Positions 26,129 to 35,179 of a stretch of DNA of 64,000 bases are shown piece after piece. The stretch covers positions 248,001-312,000 of the forward strand of contig NZ_JADOBI010000003.1 of the NCBI RefSeq assembly GCF_015644585.1. The letters run 5' to 3'. Source of the DNA: Rahnella laticis. Its GTDB lineage: Bacteria > Pseudomonadota > Gammaproteobacteria > Enterobacterales > Enterobacteriaceae. Made by a program: the position numbers and the translations under genes. The notes under the pieces were generated by a model that had not been told where the DNA came from, ran no database searches, and saw nothing but the letters and a program-made list of their open reading frames with translations. Position 1 is the first letter of the stretch, and every line of letters begins with the position of its first letter.

Positions 26129-26635
26129 ATGAACACCGAAAATCAGGCAATGCTGCATATCTTGTGCGGAAAAATTGCCTCCGGGAAATCCACCCTGGCG
26201 CGCGAACTGGCAAAGCAGCCTGTCACGGTGGTTGTCAGCGAAGACCGCTGGTTATCCGCGCTGTTTAAAGAGGAAATGCGCACGATCGAGGATTACGTCC
26301 GCTGCTCGGCAAAACTGCGCAGCGCCATCGCCCCGCACGTAGTTTCGCTGCTCAGCGCCGGAGTTTCCGTGGTGCTGGATTTTCCGGCCAATACCGTCGC
26401 GAACCGCCAGTGGATGATGAGCATCATTCACGAATCGAGCACGGATCATCGCCTGCATTTTCTGAATGTCTCCGCCGACGTCTGTAAATCCCGTTTGCAC
26501 GTCCGGAATCAGTCCGGCACGCATGATTTTGCGGTGACCGATGAGCAGTTTGAGCTTATCTCCCGACATTTTGCTGAACCTCAGGCGGAAGAAGGTTTTA
26601 CGATTATTCAATACGATAACGAAAACTCCGCGTAA
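26129..26635 (+). CDS. Small P-loop kinase-like protein (AAA_33 type)
   Basis: The 168-residue protein carries the Walker A motif GKIASGKST near the N-terminus (LHILCGKIASGKSTLAREL), a later VVLDFPANT strand and VSADVCKSRLHVRN resembling the lid arginines of nucleotide or small-molecule kinases. ATG 26129 is chosen because GGAGAGG lies seven bases upstream; the frame is open to 26051 inside the previous gene. Forty bases separate it from the PEP mutase-like gene, so co-transcription is likely. Substrate unknown. Confidence 0.72.
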   Translation: MNTENQAMLHILCGKIASGKSTLARELAKQPVTVVVSEDRWLSALFKEEMRTIEDYVRCSAKLRSAIAPHVVSLLSAGVSVVLDFPANTVANRQWMMSIIHESSTDHRLHFLNVSADVCKSRLHVRNQSGTHDFAVTDEQFELISRHFAEPQAEEGFTIIQYDNENSA

Positions 26636-26730
26636 ACGGGAACCGCTCATGAAGGAACGCGCTGATTGTAGGGTTGTATCGTTTCAGCTAAGGTTTACCA
26701 AAGCCAAACCTACCCTATCAGGAGAGCATC

Positions 26731-27549
26731 ATGAGTCGGGAAATCAACAAAGACACGCAGCTGTGCATGTCCCTTTCCGGTCGTCCGGGAAATTTCGGTA
26801 CCCGTTTTCATAACTACCTTTATCAGGCGTTAGACCTGAACTTCGTCTACAAGGCGTTCAGCACGAAAGATATTGAAGCCGCCGTCAAAGGCGTTCGCGC
26901 ACTCGGTATCCGTGGCTGCGCGGTTTCCATGCCGTTCAAGGAAGCCTGCATTCCGTTCCTCGATGAACTGGATCCTTCCGCTACCGCCATTCAGTCCGTG
27001 AATACCATCGTCAATGACGACGGCTTCCTGCGTGCCTATAACACCGATTATATTGCCGTCGCCAAACTGCTCGACAGCCATAAAGTCCCGCGCGATGCGG
27101 TCTTCGCGCTGCGCGGCAGCGGTGGAATGGGCAAAGCGGTGGTCGCCGCCATCCGTGATGCCGGTTTCAAAACCGGTTATATTATTGCGCGCAACGAAGC
27201 CAATGGCCGCGCGCTGGCAGAAGAATACGGTTACGAATGGAAAGCCGACGTCGGTGATTTAGCCGTCGATATGGTTGTCAACGTCACGCCAATCGGTATG
27301 GCCGGTGGCCCGGAAGCCGGTTCACTGGCCTTTGCGCCCGACGTCATTGACCGCGCGAGCATCGTTTTCGACGTCGTCGCCCTGCCGGTCGAAACGCCGC
27401 TTATCCGCTACGGCCGTGAGCACGGCAAAAAAGTCATCACCGGCGCAGAAGTCGCCGCACTTCAGGCCGTCGAACAGTTCGTACTGTACACCGGCAAACG
27501 CCCGTCCGACGAACTGATCGAAGCCGCGGCAACGCACGCGCGGAGCTGA
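26731..27549 (+). CDS. Shikimate dehydrogenase-like oxidoreductase (SdhL/HI0607 type)
   Basis: The 272-residue protein is in the shikimate dehydrogenase family: MSLSGRPGNFGTRFHNYLYQ in the substrate domain, VSMPFKEACI with the catalytic Lys, NTDYIA with its Asp partner, and a Rossmann domain with RGSGGMGKAVVAA. It is of the AroE-like paralogue branch, not AroE itself, whose members act slowly on shikimate and have no settled role. AGGAG precedes the ATG by seven bases. It converges with the gudD operon across a shared terminator. Confidence 0.85.
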   Translation: MSREINKDTQLCMSLSGRPGNFGTRFHNYLYQALDLNFVYKAFSTKDIEAAVKGVRALGIRGCAVSMPFKEACIPFLDELDPSATAIQSVNTIVNDDGFLRAYNTDYIAVAKLLDSHKVPRDAVFALRGSGGMGKAVVAAIRDAGFKTGYIIARNEANGRALAEEYGYEWKADVGDLAVDMVVNVTPIGMAGGPEAGSLAFAPDVIDRASIVFDVVALPVETPLIRYGREHGKKVITGAEVAALQAVEQFVLYTGKRPSDELIEAAATHARS

Positions 27550-27569
27550 GGGTTGTAATCACCTGACGT

Positions 27570-27603
27570 AAAAACAAAAAAGCCCTGACGGCAACGTCAG
27601 GGC
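27570..27603 (-). terminator. Rho-independent terminator of the gud operon
   Basis: GCCCTGACG (27582-27590) and CGTCAGGGC (27595-27603) form a nine-pair stem with a GCAA loop. On the minus strand it is followed by a T-rich run (27581-27570), so it chiefly ends gudD transcription. Confidence 0.85.
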
Positions 27604-27641
27604 GGTGGCCATTACTGCACCAATTTTTTTGAATCTGACGG

Positions 27642-28979
27642 CTAACGAACCAGACAGGGTTTCTTCGGATCAAACTTCCAGTCCGGCACCAGGAACTGCA
27701 TGCCCTGAGCGTCATCGCGCGCGCCCAGCCCCATCCCTTTGTAGAGTTCGTGAGCTTTCATCACCTGATCCATATCCAGCTCAACGCCCAGCCCCGGTTG
27801 TTCCGGCACGCGCACTTTACCGCCTTTGATTTGCAGCGGTTCTTTGGTCAGGCGCTGATTGCCTTCCTGCCAGATCCAGTGCGTATCGATGGCGGTGATT
27901 TTGCCCGGCGCAGCGGCGGCAACCTGTGTGAACATCGCCAGCGAGATATCAAAGTGGTTATTGGAGTGAGAACCCCACGTCAGGCCCCATTCGTGGCACA
28001 TCTGCGCCACGCGCACCGAGCCCTGCATGGTCCAGAAATGCGGATCCGCCAGCGGAATATCCACAGATTTCAGCTGGATGGTATGGCCCATCTGACGCCA
28101 GTCGGTGGCGATCATATTGGTCGCAGTCGGTAAGCCGGTGGCCTGACGGAATTCCGCCATCACTTCACGCCCCGAGAAACCCTGCTCTGCGCCGCACGGA
28201 TCTTCCGCATAGGCCAGCACGCCACGCAGTTGTTTGCCGAGCGCAATGGCTTCATTCAGCGACCACGCGCCATTCGGATCCAGCGTGATGCGCGCCTGCG
28301 GGAAGCGTTGCGCCAATGCGGTCACGGCTTCGGCTTCTTCACTGCCGGCCAGCACGCCGCCTTTCAGTTTGAAATCATTGAAGCCGTATTTTTCATACGC
28401 GGCTTCGGCCAGACGAACCACGGCGGCAGGCGTCAGGGCTTCTTCGTGGCGCAGACGATACCAGTCGCAGTTGTCGCCGGGCTGGCTCTGGTAGCCGAGC
28501 GACGTTTTATTGCGGTCGCCAACGTAGAACAGGTAGCCAAGCATTTCGACTTCGTCGCGCTGCTGACCGTCGCCGAGCAGAGATGCGACGGTGACGCCCA
28601 GATGTTTGCCGAGCAGATCCAGCATCGCCGCTTCAATCGCGGTCACGACGTGGATTGTGGTGCGTAAATCGAAAGTTTGCAGCCCGCGGCCGGAAGCATC
28701 GCGGTCAGCAAACTTTTCGCGCACGGCGGTCATAACGTTTTTGTATTCGCCCAGCGTTTTGCCAATCACCAGCAACGCGGAATCATCCAAAGTCTGGCGG
28801 ATTTTCTCGCCGCCCGGGACTTCGCCCACGCCGGTATTCCCGCTGCTGTCTTTGAGGATCAGGATGTTACGGGTGAAAAAAGGCGCGTGTGCCCCACTGA
28901 GGTTGAGCAACATGCTGTCGTGCCCGGCCACCGGGATCACCTGCATGGAAACAATTTTTGGTGTAGATGAAGAGGTCAT
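27642..28979 (-). CDS. gudD: D-glucarate dehydratase GudD
   Basis: The 445-residue enolase-superfamily enzyme dehydrates D-glucarate (and L-idarate) to 5-keto-4-deoxyglucarate. It is close to E. coli GudD (446 residues), with [20 protein letters not shown], the catalytic KxK in [10 protein letters not shown], the Mg-ligand segment [24 protein letters not shown] and the catalytic His in [11 protein letters not shown]. Last gene of gudP-gudX-gudD, 31 bp after gudX. Expected activation by CdaR. Confidence 0.95.
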   Translation of the reverse strand: MTSSSTPKIVSMQVIPVAGHDSMLLNLSGAHAPFFTRNILILKDSSGNTGVGEVPGGEKIRQTLDDSALLVIGKTLGEYKNVMTAVREKFADRDASGRGLQTFDLRTTIHVVTAIEAAMLDLLGKHLGVTVASLLGDGQQRDEVEMLGYLFYVGDRNKTSLGYQSQPGDNCDWYRLRHEEALTPAAVVRLAEAAYEKYGFNDFKLKGGVLAGSEEAEAVTALAQRFPQARITLDPNGAWSLNEAIALGKQLRGVLAYAEDPCGAEQGFSGREVMAEFRQATGLPTATNMIATDWRQMGHTIQLKSVDIPLADPHFWTMQGSVRVAQMCHEWGLTWGSHSNNHFDISLAMFTQVAAAAPGKITAIDTHWIWQEGNQRLTKEPLQIKGGKVRVPEQPGLGVELDMDQVMKAHELYKGMGLGARDDAQGMQFLVPDWKFDPKKPCLVR

Positions 28980-29010
28980 GCTAACTCCTTAGTGAATTCG
29001 GATTCCGTAA

Positions 29011-30348
29011 TCAGCGGCCCATCGCCGGGCGCTTGCGATCAAATGTCCAGCCGGGGATCAGGTACTGCATCGCCGCCGCATCGTTGCGTGCGCCGGTCGG
29101 CAGTTTTCTGTGCAGTTCGTGGGCGCGGTGGATCTGATCCATGTCGATCTCAATCCCTAACCCCGGTTTCTCCGGCACTTTTATTTTCCCGTTGACGATT
29201 TGCAGCGGCTCTTTGGTCAGGCGCTGGTTGCCTTCCTGCCAGATCCAGTGCGTATCAATCGCCGTCGGTTTACCCGGTACGGCCGCGCCAACGTGGGTAA
29301 ACATCGCCAGAGAAATATCGAAATGGTTGTTGGAATGGCAGCCCCAGGTCAGGCCCCACTCATCGCACAACTGCGCCACGCGTACCGCGCCGTGCATGGT
29401 CCAGAAGTGCGGATCCGCCAGCGGAATATCGACGGACTGCAACATCACGGCGTGCTGCATCTCGCGCCAGTTGGTGGCAATCATGTTAGTGGCGACCGGC
29501 AAACCGGTGGCGCGGCGGAACTCGGCCATCACTTCGCGGCCTGAAAAACCCTGCTCCGCGCCGCACGGATCTTCCGCATAGCTGAGGATCCCGTGCAGGT
29601 TTTTACATAAATCAATCGCTTCATCGAGCAGCCACGCGCCGTTCGGATCGACGGTAATCCGCGCATCCGGGAAACGTTTTGCCAGCGCTTTCACCGCGTC
29701 AATTTCCTGCTCGCCGGGCAGTACACCGCCTTTGAGTTTGAAATCTTTAAAGCCGTAGCGATCCTGCGCGGCTTCCGCCAGCTGCACCACGGCGTCGCTG
29801 TTCATCGCTTTCTGATGACGCAGGTGATACCAGTCGTGAACGCCGCGCGCGCCTTCCTGATACGGTAAATCTGTTTTCTGCCGGTCGCCGATATAGAAGA
29901 GATAACCGAGCACCGTCACTTCGTCGCGCTGTTTGCCCGGCCCGAGCAGTTCGCACACCGGCACGCCGAGGAATTTACCCATCAGATCCAGCAGCGCAGC
30001 TTCCAGCGCCGCCACCGCATTGACGCGCAACTCGAACGTCCACGCGCCTTTACCAAACGAATCGAAATCCGACGACTGATTACCCACGTGAATCTGATGC
30101 ACCAGCCGGTTCATCCGCGCCACTTCCTGGCCTTTGACCTGCGCGATGGCTTCCACCAGCGTGTTGTAGATCACTTCGCCGCCCGGCGCTTCGCCCACGC
30201 CGGTGTTCCCGGCGCTGTCCGTCAGAATCACGATGTTACGGGTGAAGTAAGCACCGTGTGCGCCGCCGATATTCATCAGCATGCTGTCGTGACCGGCCAC
30301 AGGAATAACCTGCATATCAGTGATGACCGGAGAAGATTGCGTACTCAT
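29011..30348 (-). CDS. gudX: Glucarate dehydratase-related protein GudX
   Basis: The 445-residue paralogue of GudD matches E. coli GudX. It retains [13 protein letters not shown] and [11 protein letters not shown], but differs in the region after the first strand ([17 protein letters not shown] and [20 protein letters not shown]). E. coli GudX has very low dehydratase activity, and its role is unclear. The ATG overlaps the gudP stop by four bases. The length and frame are intact, so it is not a decaying copy. Confidence 0.93.
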   Translation of the reverse strand: MSTQSSPVITDMQVIPVAGHDSMLMNIGGAHGAYFTRNIVILTDSAGNTGVGEAPGGEVIYNTLVEAIAQVKGQEVARMNRLVHQIHVGNQSSDFDSFGKGAWTFELRVNAVAALEAALLDLMGKFLGVPVCELLGPGKQRDEVTVLGYLFYIGDRQKTDLPYQEGARGVHDWYHLRHQKAMNSDAVVQLAEAAQDRYGFKDFKLKGGVLPGEQEIDAVKALAKRFPDARITVDPNGAWLLDEAIDLCKNLHGILSYAEDPCGAEQGFSGREVMAEFRRATGLPVATNMIATNWREMQHAVMLQSVDIPLADPHFWTMHGAVRVAQLCDEWGLTWGCHSNNHFDISLAMFTHVGAAVPGKPTAIDTHWIWQEGNQRLTKEPLQIVNGKIKVPEKPGLGIEIDMDQIHRAHELHRKLPTGARNDAAAMQYLIPGWTFDRKRPAMGR

Positions 30349-31721
30349 CGTGATGCTCCTTTTCCTGCGGTGGCAGATACGAGAGGTTTCAACTGGATAC
30401 GTTCAATTTTGCCGACAATAAAGACGTAGCTGATGACGGCGAGCAGGGCGTGGATCCCGACGAAAATCAGTGCGCCGTTAAACGAACCGGTGGTACCGAT
30501 AATGTAGCCGACCGCAATCGGGGTGATGATGCCGGAAACGTTACCGAACATGTTGAACAGCCCGCCGCTCAGCCCGCTGATTTCTTTCGGTGCGGTATCG
30601 GCCATAACCGCCCAGCCCAGCGCGCCCAGCCCTTTGCCGAAGAAGGCGAACGCCATAATCCCGACGACCATCCATTCGGTATCGACGTAGTTGCAGGCAA
30701 TCATCGACATCGACAGCAGCATACCGATAACGATCGGCGCTTTGCGTGACAGCGTCAGGTTGTTGGTTCTGCGCATCAGCCAGTCGGAAATAATCCCGCC
30801 CAGCACGCCGCCGAGGAAGCCGCAAATGGCCGGAACCGACGCCACCATGCCCGCTTTAAGAATGGACATTCCGCGCGCCTGAACCAGATAAACCGGGAAC
30901 CAGGTGATGAAGAAGTAAGTCAGCGCATTGATGCAATACTGGCCGATATAGATGCCGATCATCATGCGCGATTTCATTAACTGTTTGAGCTGTGAGGCTT
31001 TCTCGCCTTTGACTTTCGCCTTTTTAGTGGCTTTCTGATCCATATTGATCAGCGCGCCACCGGCTTCCATGTAGTCGAGTTCGGCCTGATTGACGCCCGG
31101 ATGATCTTTTGGATCGTGGATCACTTTCAGCCAGATAAAGCTCAGGATGATCCCCAGTCCGCCCATGAAGAAGAAGACGTGTGACCAGCCTACGGCCTGT
31201 GTCAGCCAGCCCATAATCGGGGCAAAAATCACGGTAGCGAAATACTGTGCGGAGTTAAAAATCGAAACCGCTGTTCCGCGTTCCTGTGCCGGGAACCATG
31301 CCGCAACAATCCGGCTGTTGCCCGGGAAAGAAGGCGCTTCAGCCAGGCCGACCAGGAAACGTAATACGAAGAGGGAAACTACGATGCCAAAGCCGCTGAA
31401 TATATCGACGAACCCTTGCAACAATGTGAATAATGACCAGATGAAAATACTGTAGAAGTAAACTTTTTTGGAACCGAATTTATCCAGTAACCAGCCACCG
31501 GGTATTTGTCCGATAACGTAGGCCCAGGAAAATGCCGAAAATATATATCCCATCCCGACAGAATCGAGACCGATATCTTTCGCCATTGCCGACCCGGCAA
31601 TAGATAACGTCGCGCGGTCGCCGTAATTAAATGATGTGACGATAAATAACATCACCACGATCCAGTAGCGCGCATTAGTTCTTTTTTTCACGGCACTGGC
31701 TGATGAAACGATTGTTTCCAT
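30345..31721 (-). CDS. gudP: D-glucarate/galactarate MFS transporter GudP
   Basis: The 458-residue permease of the anion:cation symporter MFS family imports glucarate and galactarate with protons. It is close to E. coli Gud[61 protein letters not shown] 31721 is chosen since GGAGA is six bases upstream and homology begins there; an open frame to 31832 would add 37 residues with no similarity. It starts the gudPXD operon downstream of cdaR. Confidence 0.95.
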   Translation of the reverse strand: METIVSSASAVKKRTNARYWIVVMLFIVTSFNYGDRATLSIAGSAMAKDIGLDSVGMGYIFSAFSWAYVIGQIPGGWLLDKFGSKKVYFYSIFIWSLFTLLQGFVDIFSGFGIVVSLFVLRFLVGLAEAPSFPGNSRIVAAWFPAQERGTAVSIFNSAQYFATVIFAPIMGWLTQAVGWSHVFFFMGGLGIILSFIWLKVIHDPKDHPGVNQAELDYMEAGGALINMDQKATKKAKVKGEKASQLKQLMKSRMMIGIYIGQYCINALTYFFITWFPVYLVQARGMSILKAGMVASVPAICGFLGGVLGGIISDWLMRRTNNLTLSRKAPIVIGMLLSMSMIACNYVDTEWMVVGIMAFAFFGKGLGALGWAVMADTAPKEISGLSGGLFNMFGNVSGIITPIAVGYIIGTTGSFNGALIFVGIHALLAVISYVFIVGKIERIQLKPLVSATAGKGASR

Positions 31722-31940
31722 GATGTTCTCCGGAATTGAGAGTGATGCAAATACCCCAAGGTATAAGTCATTCCAGCCAGCCACAGAACTGTAGGGTTCA
31801 GAGAGGAAGGAAGAATGCCAGTATAAGAACAACCGGAAACCAACTCATTAGGCAAAGTGACAAGCATGGAAAGCGGTTTGCATTTATCTTGAGGCGAATG
31901 CCCAGTACCATGCGAGTCAGTTCACGAAAATAGAATGGCT

Positions 31941-31956
31941 TGTGATTGACGTCACG
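31941..31956. promoter_or_regulatory. CRP-binding site between cdaR and gudP
   Basis: TGTGATTGACGTCACG matches the CRP consensus TGTGA-N6-TCACA at nine of ten core positions. It lies about 220 bp before the gudP start codon. A TATACT at 31825-31820 on the minus strand is a possible gudP -10, which would place the site near -135. Carbon-catabolite control of sugar-acid use fits. Confidence 0.6.
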
Positions 31957-31977
31957 TTTAATTAAATTCGGCAATTT

Positions 31978-32016
31978 CGTCCTGAAAATATCCGCTAAAG
32001 AAATACTTTCAGGACG
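31978..32016 (-). terminator. Hairpin after cdaR
   Basis: CGTCCTGAAA and TTTCAGGACG form a perfect ten-pair stem with a 19-base loop, 10 bp after the cdaR stop. There is no clean T run, so it may be a weak terminator or an RNA-stability element that separates cdaR and gudPXD expression. Confidence 0.45.
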
Positions 32017-32026
32017 CACAGATTAA

Positions 32027-33187
32027 TTAAACCTGATCGTTATCTAATTGAAGTGCCACATACAACAACAGGCGATCGTCAAAATTCCCCAGATCCAAAC
32101 CGGTTAATTCCGAAATACGGTTTAAACGATATTCCAGCGTATTACGGTGAATATAAAGTGCCTTAGACGTTGCCGTGGGTTGCACATTATTATGAAACCA
32201 CGACGCCAGTGTACGCCGCAGTAATCCGTTGCCGTCGGTGGCTTTCAGACGCGCCAGCGGCCGCACCAGTTCATCGGCCTGCCAGCCGCCGCGAAGGCTG
32301 TCGAGCAGCACCGGCAAAATCAGATCCTGATAGAAGTAGCAACGCTGCTCGGGCATGCGCTGCTTGCCGACGGTCATGGTGGTTCTCGCGGTGCGATACG
32401 ACCGGGCAATACTGCCGGGGCCGCTGAAGAAGTTGCCGAGGGAAATACGGACGCGCAGACGACCGGTTTCGGTCATGCGCGACAACAGATGATCGATTCG
32501 CTGCCGGTGACCGTCCGGATCCCAGCGATCGTAGCTGTTCAGCGCCGGTTTCAGCACCACCATTTCGGTGAGCGAAACAATCGCGATCAGGTTATCGCGC
32601 TCCGGCGTGGTCAGTAAGGTTTGCAGCTGTTGCAGCTCCGCCATCGCGGAATCCACGCCGAGCTGGCCGCTGTCGACTTCGACCACCGCCGCCACGCGCG
32701 GACGGTTCAGGTCAATGCCCAGACGCTGCGCCCACTCCATTAACGCTGGGGAAAGTTCGTCCACGCGGATCAGGTTCAGCACCAGTTCTTCGCGCAAACG
32801 GCTGTCCTGCGCGAGCATATGTAACAAACGCGCCTGCTCAAGCATCATTTCGGCGGTCATGCACACCAGTTCGCCGTACTGACGCAGCTGCGACGGGTTG
32901 CCGGTCAGGCCAATCACGCCGACAATCTGGCCATCTATGCGCAGCGGCAGGTTGATACCCGGACGCACTCCGTGCAAATGCCGTGCAACACCTTCATCGA
33001 TATCGACAATACGTTCCTGCGAAATGGACAACAGCGCACCTTCGTGCAATTCGCCAAGACGCTGATCGTCACCGCTACCGATTATTCTTCCCCGTCCATC
33101 CATGACATTCACATTACTATCAATGATTTGCATTGTTCGGGCAACAATCTGTTGCGCCAGCTTTGCATCAAGATGATACGCTGACAT
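32027..33187 (-). CDS. cdaR: Sugar diacid regulator CdaR
   Basis: The 386-residue transcription activator responds to glucarate, galactarate and glycerate. It matches E. coli CdaR over its whole length: N-terminal diacid recognition domain (LAQQIVARTMQIIDSNVNVM, GRIIGSGDDQRLGELHEGAL), middle GGDEF-like PucR part, and the C-terminal helix-turn-helix HRNTLEYRLNRISELTGLDL. In E. coli it is next to degP but far from gudPXD; here it adjoins both. It reads toward gudP on the same strand. Confidence 0.95.
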   Translation of the reverse strand: MSAYHLDAKLAQQIVARTMQIIDSNVNVMDGRGRIIGSGDDQRLGELHEGALLSISQERIVDIDEGVARHLHGVRPGINLPLRIDGQIVGVIGLTGNPSQLRQYGELVCMTAEMMLEQARLLHMLAQDSRLREELVLNLIRVDELSPALMEWAQRLGIDLNRPRVAAVVEVDSGQLGVDSAMAELQQLQTLLTTPERDNLIAIVSLTEMVVLKPALNSYDRWDPDGHRQRIDHLLSRMTETGRLRVRISLGNFFSGPGSIARSYRTARTTMTVGKQRMPEQRCYFYQDLILPVLLDSLRGGWQADELVRPLARLKATDGNGLLRRTLASWFHNNVQPTATSKALYIHRNTLEYRLNRISELTGLDLGNFDDRLLLYVALQLDNDQV

Positions 33188-33349
33188 GATCCCCTGCCTT
33201 GCCTGTTTTATCGTTGTCAGACCAGCATACCCAGCGGCTTACGCCGACACATTATGCAAATGCCCAAAGAGCGAAAGCACCTATTGAAGTTGCGGGTAAG
33301 GTCACATTTTTAAGCAAATGCCCAAGAAAATTCAGGCGCGGATCGGGAG

Positions 33350-33386
33350 AAAAAAGCATAAAAAAAGGCACGCCGGAGCGTGCCTT
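33350..33386 (-). terminator. Rho-independent terminator of degP
   Basis: AAGGCACG and CGTGCCTT form an eight-pair stem (33365-33386) with a CCGGAG loop. On the minus strand it is followed by seven T residues. It lies 18 bp after the degP stop. Confidence 0.9.
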
Positions 33387-33404
33387 GTGAGGACTATCTG
33401 CGGA

Positions 33405-34850
33405 TTATTGCGCCAGCAGGTAGATTGAAGAGTCACCACGCTGAATATCCAGCGCCAGTACAGACGGCTTGGTATCCAGAATTTTACGCAGCTCGCCTAA
33501 GTTAGCGACTTTCTGCTGGTTCACGCCCAGGATCACATCGCCTTTTTTCAGGCCAATGCTCGCGGCTTTTGAACCCGGTTTCACTTCGTCAACTTTCACG
33601 CCTTTCTGGTCGCCCGCGGTGCCATTGCTCAGCTCAGCACCTTCAATGCCGGTGAAAATGTTGCCGGATTCCACTTTAGGCGTTTGCGTGCTTTGCTCAA
33701 TGGTCACGTCAACGTTCACCGGTTTACCTTCACGCAGCAGACCCAGCGTCACTTTGGTGCCGATTGGCATGGTGCCGATATCCGCACGGAACGACGCGAA
33801 GCTGCTGATTGGCTTGCCGTTCATGCTCAGGATCACATCGCCCGCTTTGATGCCCGCTTTTTCTGCGGCAGATTTCGGCATGACCTGGCTGATGAATGCG
33901 CCGCGCTGTGCGTCTACTTTCATCGCTTTCGCCAGCTCGGAGTTCAGCTCGGTACCCATGATGCCCAGTTCGCCACGTTTCACCTGGCCGAATTCGATCA
34001 TCTGTTTGGACAGGTTTTTCACCATGTTACTTGGGATCGCAAAGCCGATACCGATGTTGCCGCCGTCCGGTGCCAGGATCGCCGTGTTCAGACCAATCAG
34101 TTCACCGTTCAGGTTAACCAGCGCGCCGCCGGAGTTACCGCGGTTGATCGCCGCATCCGTCTGGATGAAGTTTTCATAGTTTTCGATGTTCAGGCCGGAA
34201 CGTCCCAGCGCAGACACGATACCGGATGTCACGGTTTCGCCTAAACCATACGGGTTACCGATCGCCACGGTGTAGTCACCCACGCGCAGTTGCTCGGAAT
34301 CGGCGATCTTAATCGCGGTCAGGTTTTTGGCGTTTTGCAGCTGAATAACCGCGATGTCAGAACGTGGATCTTTACCGATCACTTTCGCATCGAACTTACG
34401 GCCATCGTTCAGCTGGACACTGATTTTTGTCGCGTTATCAACAACGTGGTTGTTGGTCACAACATAACCTTTATCCGCATCAATAATCACGCCTGAACCC
34501 AGCGCACGGAAATCTTCTTTCTGTTCAGGGGCTGGCTGACCGTCAGGTCCCTGACCGCCGCCCTGACAAACCGGGGAGCCCTGGAACGGCGAACCGTCCT
34601 GGCACAGCGGAGAGTTCTGACCAAAGAATTGCTGGAACTGCTGGCCCATGCGCGGTGTTTTCACCGGCGCGCTGCCTTCAACGTTCACACTCACCACGGA
34701 CGGCATCACTTTTTCAAGCATCGGTGCCAGGCTTGGCAGCTGTGTGGTGCTCGAAGATGCGGTTTCGGCAGCCAGAGCAGACGAAACCGGGGCCATTGCC
34801 ATACCAACACTTAACGCTAACGCGCTGAGGAATAAAGTCGATTTTTTCAT
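33405..34850 (-). CDS. degP: Periplasmic serine protease/chaperone DegP
   Basis: The 481-residue protein has a signal peptide (to about residue 28, ALAAE), a trypsin-like domain with the catalytic triad His135 (TNNHVV), Asp165 (RSDIAV) and Ser240 (GNSGG), the LA loop with a Cys pair (CQDGSPFQGSPVC), and two PDZ domains (about 290-380 and 395-480, the first starting GELGIMG). It degrades or refolds misfolded envelope proteins. A sigma-E promoter lies upstream, and a strong terminator follows. Confidence 0.96.
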   Translation of the reverse strand: MKKSTLFLSALALSVGMAMAPVSSALAAETASSSTTQLPSLAPMLEKVMPSVVSVNVEGSAPVKTPRMGQQFQQFFGQNSPLCQDGSPFQGSPVCQGGGQGPDGQPAPEQKEDFRALGSGVIIDADKGYVVTNNHVVDNATKISVQLNDGRKFDAKVIGKDPRSDIAVIQLQNAKNLTAIKIADSEQLRVGDYTVAIGNPYGLGETVTSGIVSALGRSGLNIENYENFIQTDAAINRGNSGGALVNLNGELIGLNTAILAPDGGNIGIGFAIPSNMVKNLSKQMIEFGQVKRGELGIMGTELNSELAKAMKVDAQRGAFISQVMPKSAAEKAGIKAGDVILSMNGKPISSFASFRADIGTMPIGTKVTLGLLREGKPVNVDVTIEQSTQTPKVESGNIFTGIEGAELSNGTAGDQKGVKVDEVKPGSKAASIGLKKGDVILGVNQQKVANLGELRKILDTKPSVLALDIQRGDSSIYLLAQ

Positions 34851-34914
34851 TTTTCAGGATCTCTTAAAATTATTGTGGCAACCAAAATAGTCGCGTTGCT
34901 TGGTAGTCGTGATA

Positions 34915-34942
34915 CTGAGATGGTATTAATAGCGTGAAGTTC
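34915..34942 (-). promoter_or_regulatory. Sigma-E promoter of degP
   Basis: On the minus strand GAACTT (34942-34937), 16 bp, then TCTCAG (34920-34915). This closely follows the known E. coli degP sigma-E promoter (GAACTT-N16-TCTGAA). Transcription would start near 34908, giving a leader of about 58 bases. An upstream dyad GACAAT-N11-ATTGTC (34957-34979) could bind a further regulator. Confidence 0.75.
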
Positions 34943-35053
34943 ATCAGGGTCATACTGACAATGGTAAAAAAGTATTGTCATTATTTACAAATGGCGCTTT
35001 TTCGGACAGTTTCGTAAAGAAAATAAAAGACGTTTAAATTTAACCCTTAACTT

Positions 35054-35178
35054 TTACCCTAAATAATTCGTATTGCAGGAAGGCGGCAATTGAAGAAGTC
35101 CCGATGAGCTGACTGTAGTCAGTGATTTGGGCGACTGAATGCGGCCAACGCATCTGCAATGCGAAGTATGACGGGTAA
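35054..35178. repeat. ERIC-type (IRU) palindromic repeat
   Basis: The 125-bp unit is bounded by TTACCC and GGGTAA. It contains the conserved ERIC core: CCCGATGAGCT, a short stem CTGACT/AGTCAG, AGTGATTTGGG, then GCGGCCAACGCATCTGCA and GAAGTATGACGGGTA. The ERIC consensus is 124-127 bp, so this is a full copy. It lies directly before the dgt stop codon and downstream of the dgt reading direction, in the degP upstream region. Confidence 0.85.
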
Positions 35179-35179
35179 A

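Noticed and set aside
28230-28667. Long antisense frames in gudD and similar high-GC genes
   Set aside because: Shadow frames caused by codon bias of the real genes.
29011-30348. gudX as a decaying duplicate of gudD
   Set aside because: Full length, intact active-site motifs, and gudX is a standard gene in enterobacterial gud operons.
31721-31832. 37-residue N-terminal extension of gudP
   Set aside because: Family start and GGAGA site are at 31721.
35054-35178. Miniature transposon remnant
   Set aside because: Its internal sequence and 125-bp length fit the ERIC consensus better; no target duplication seen.
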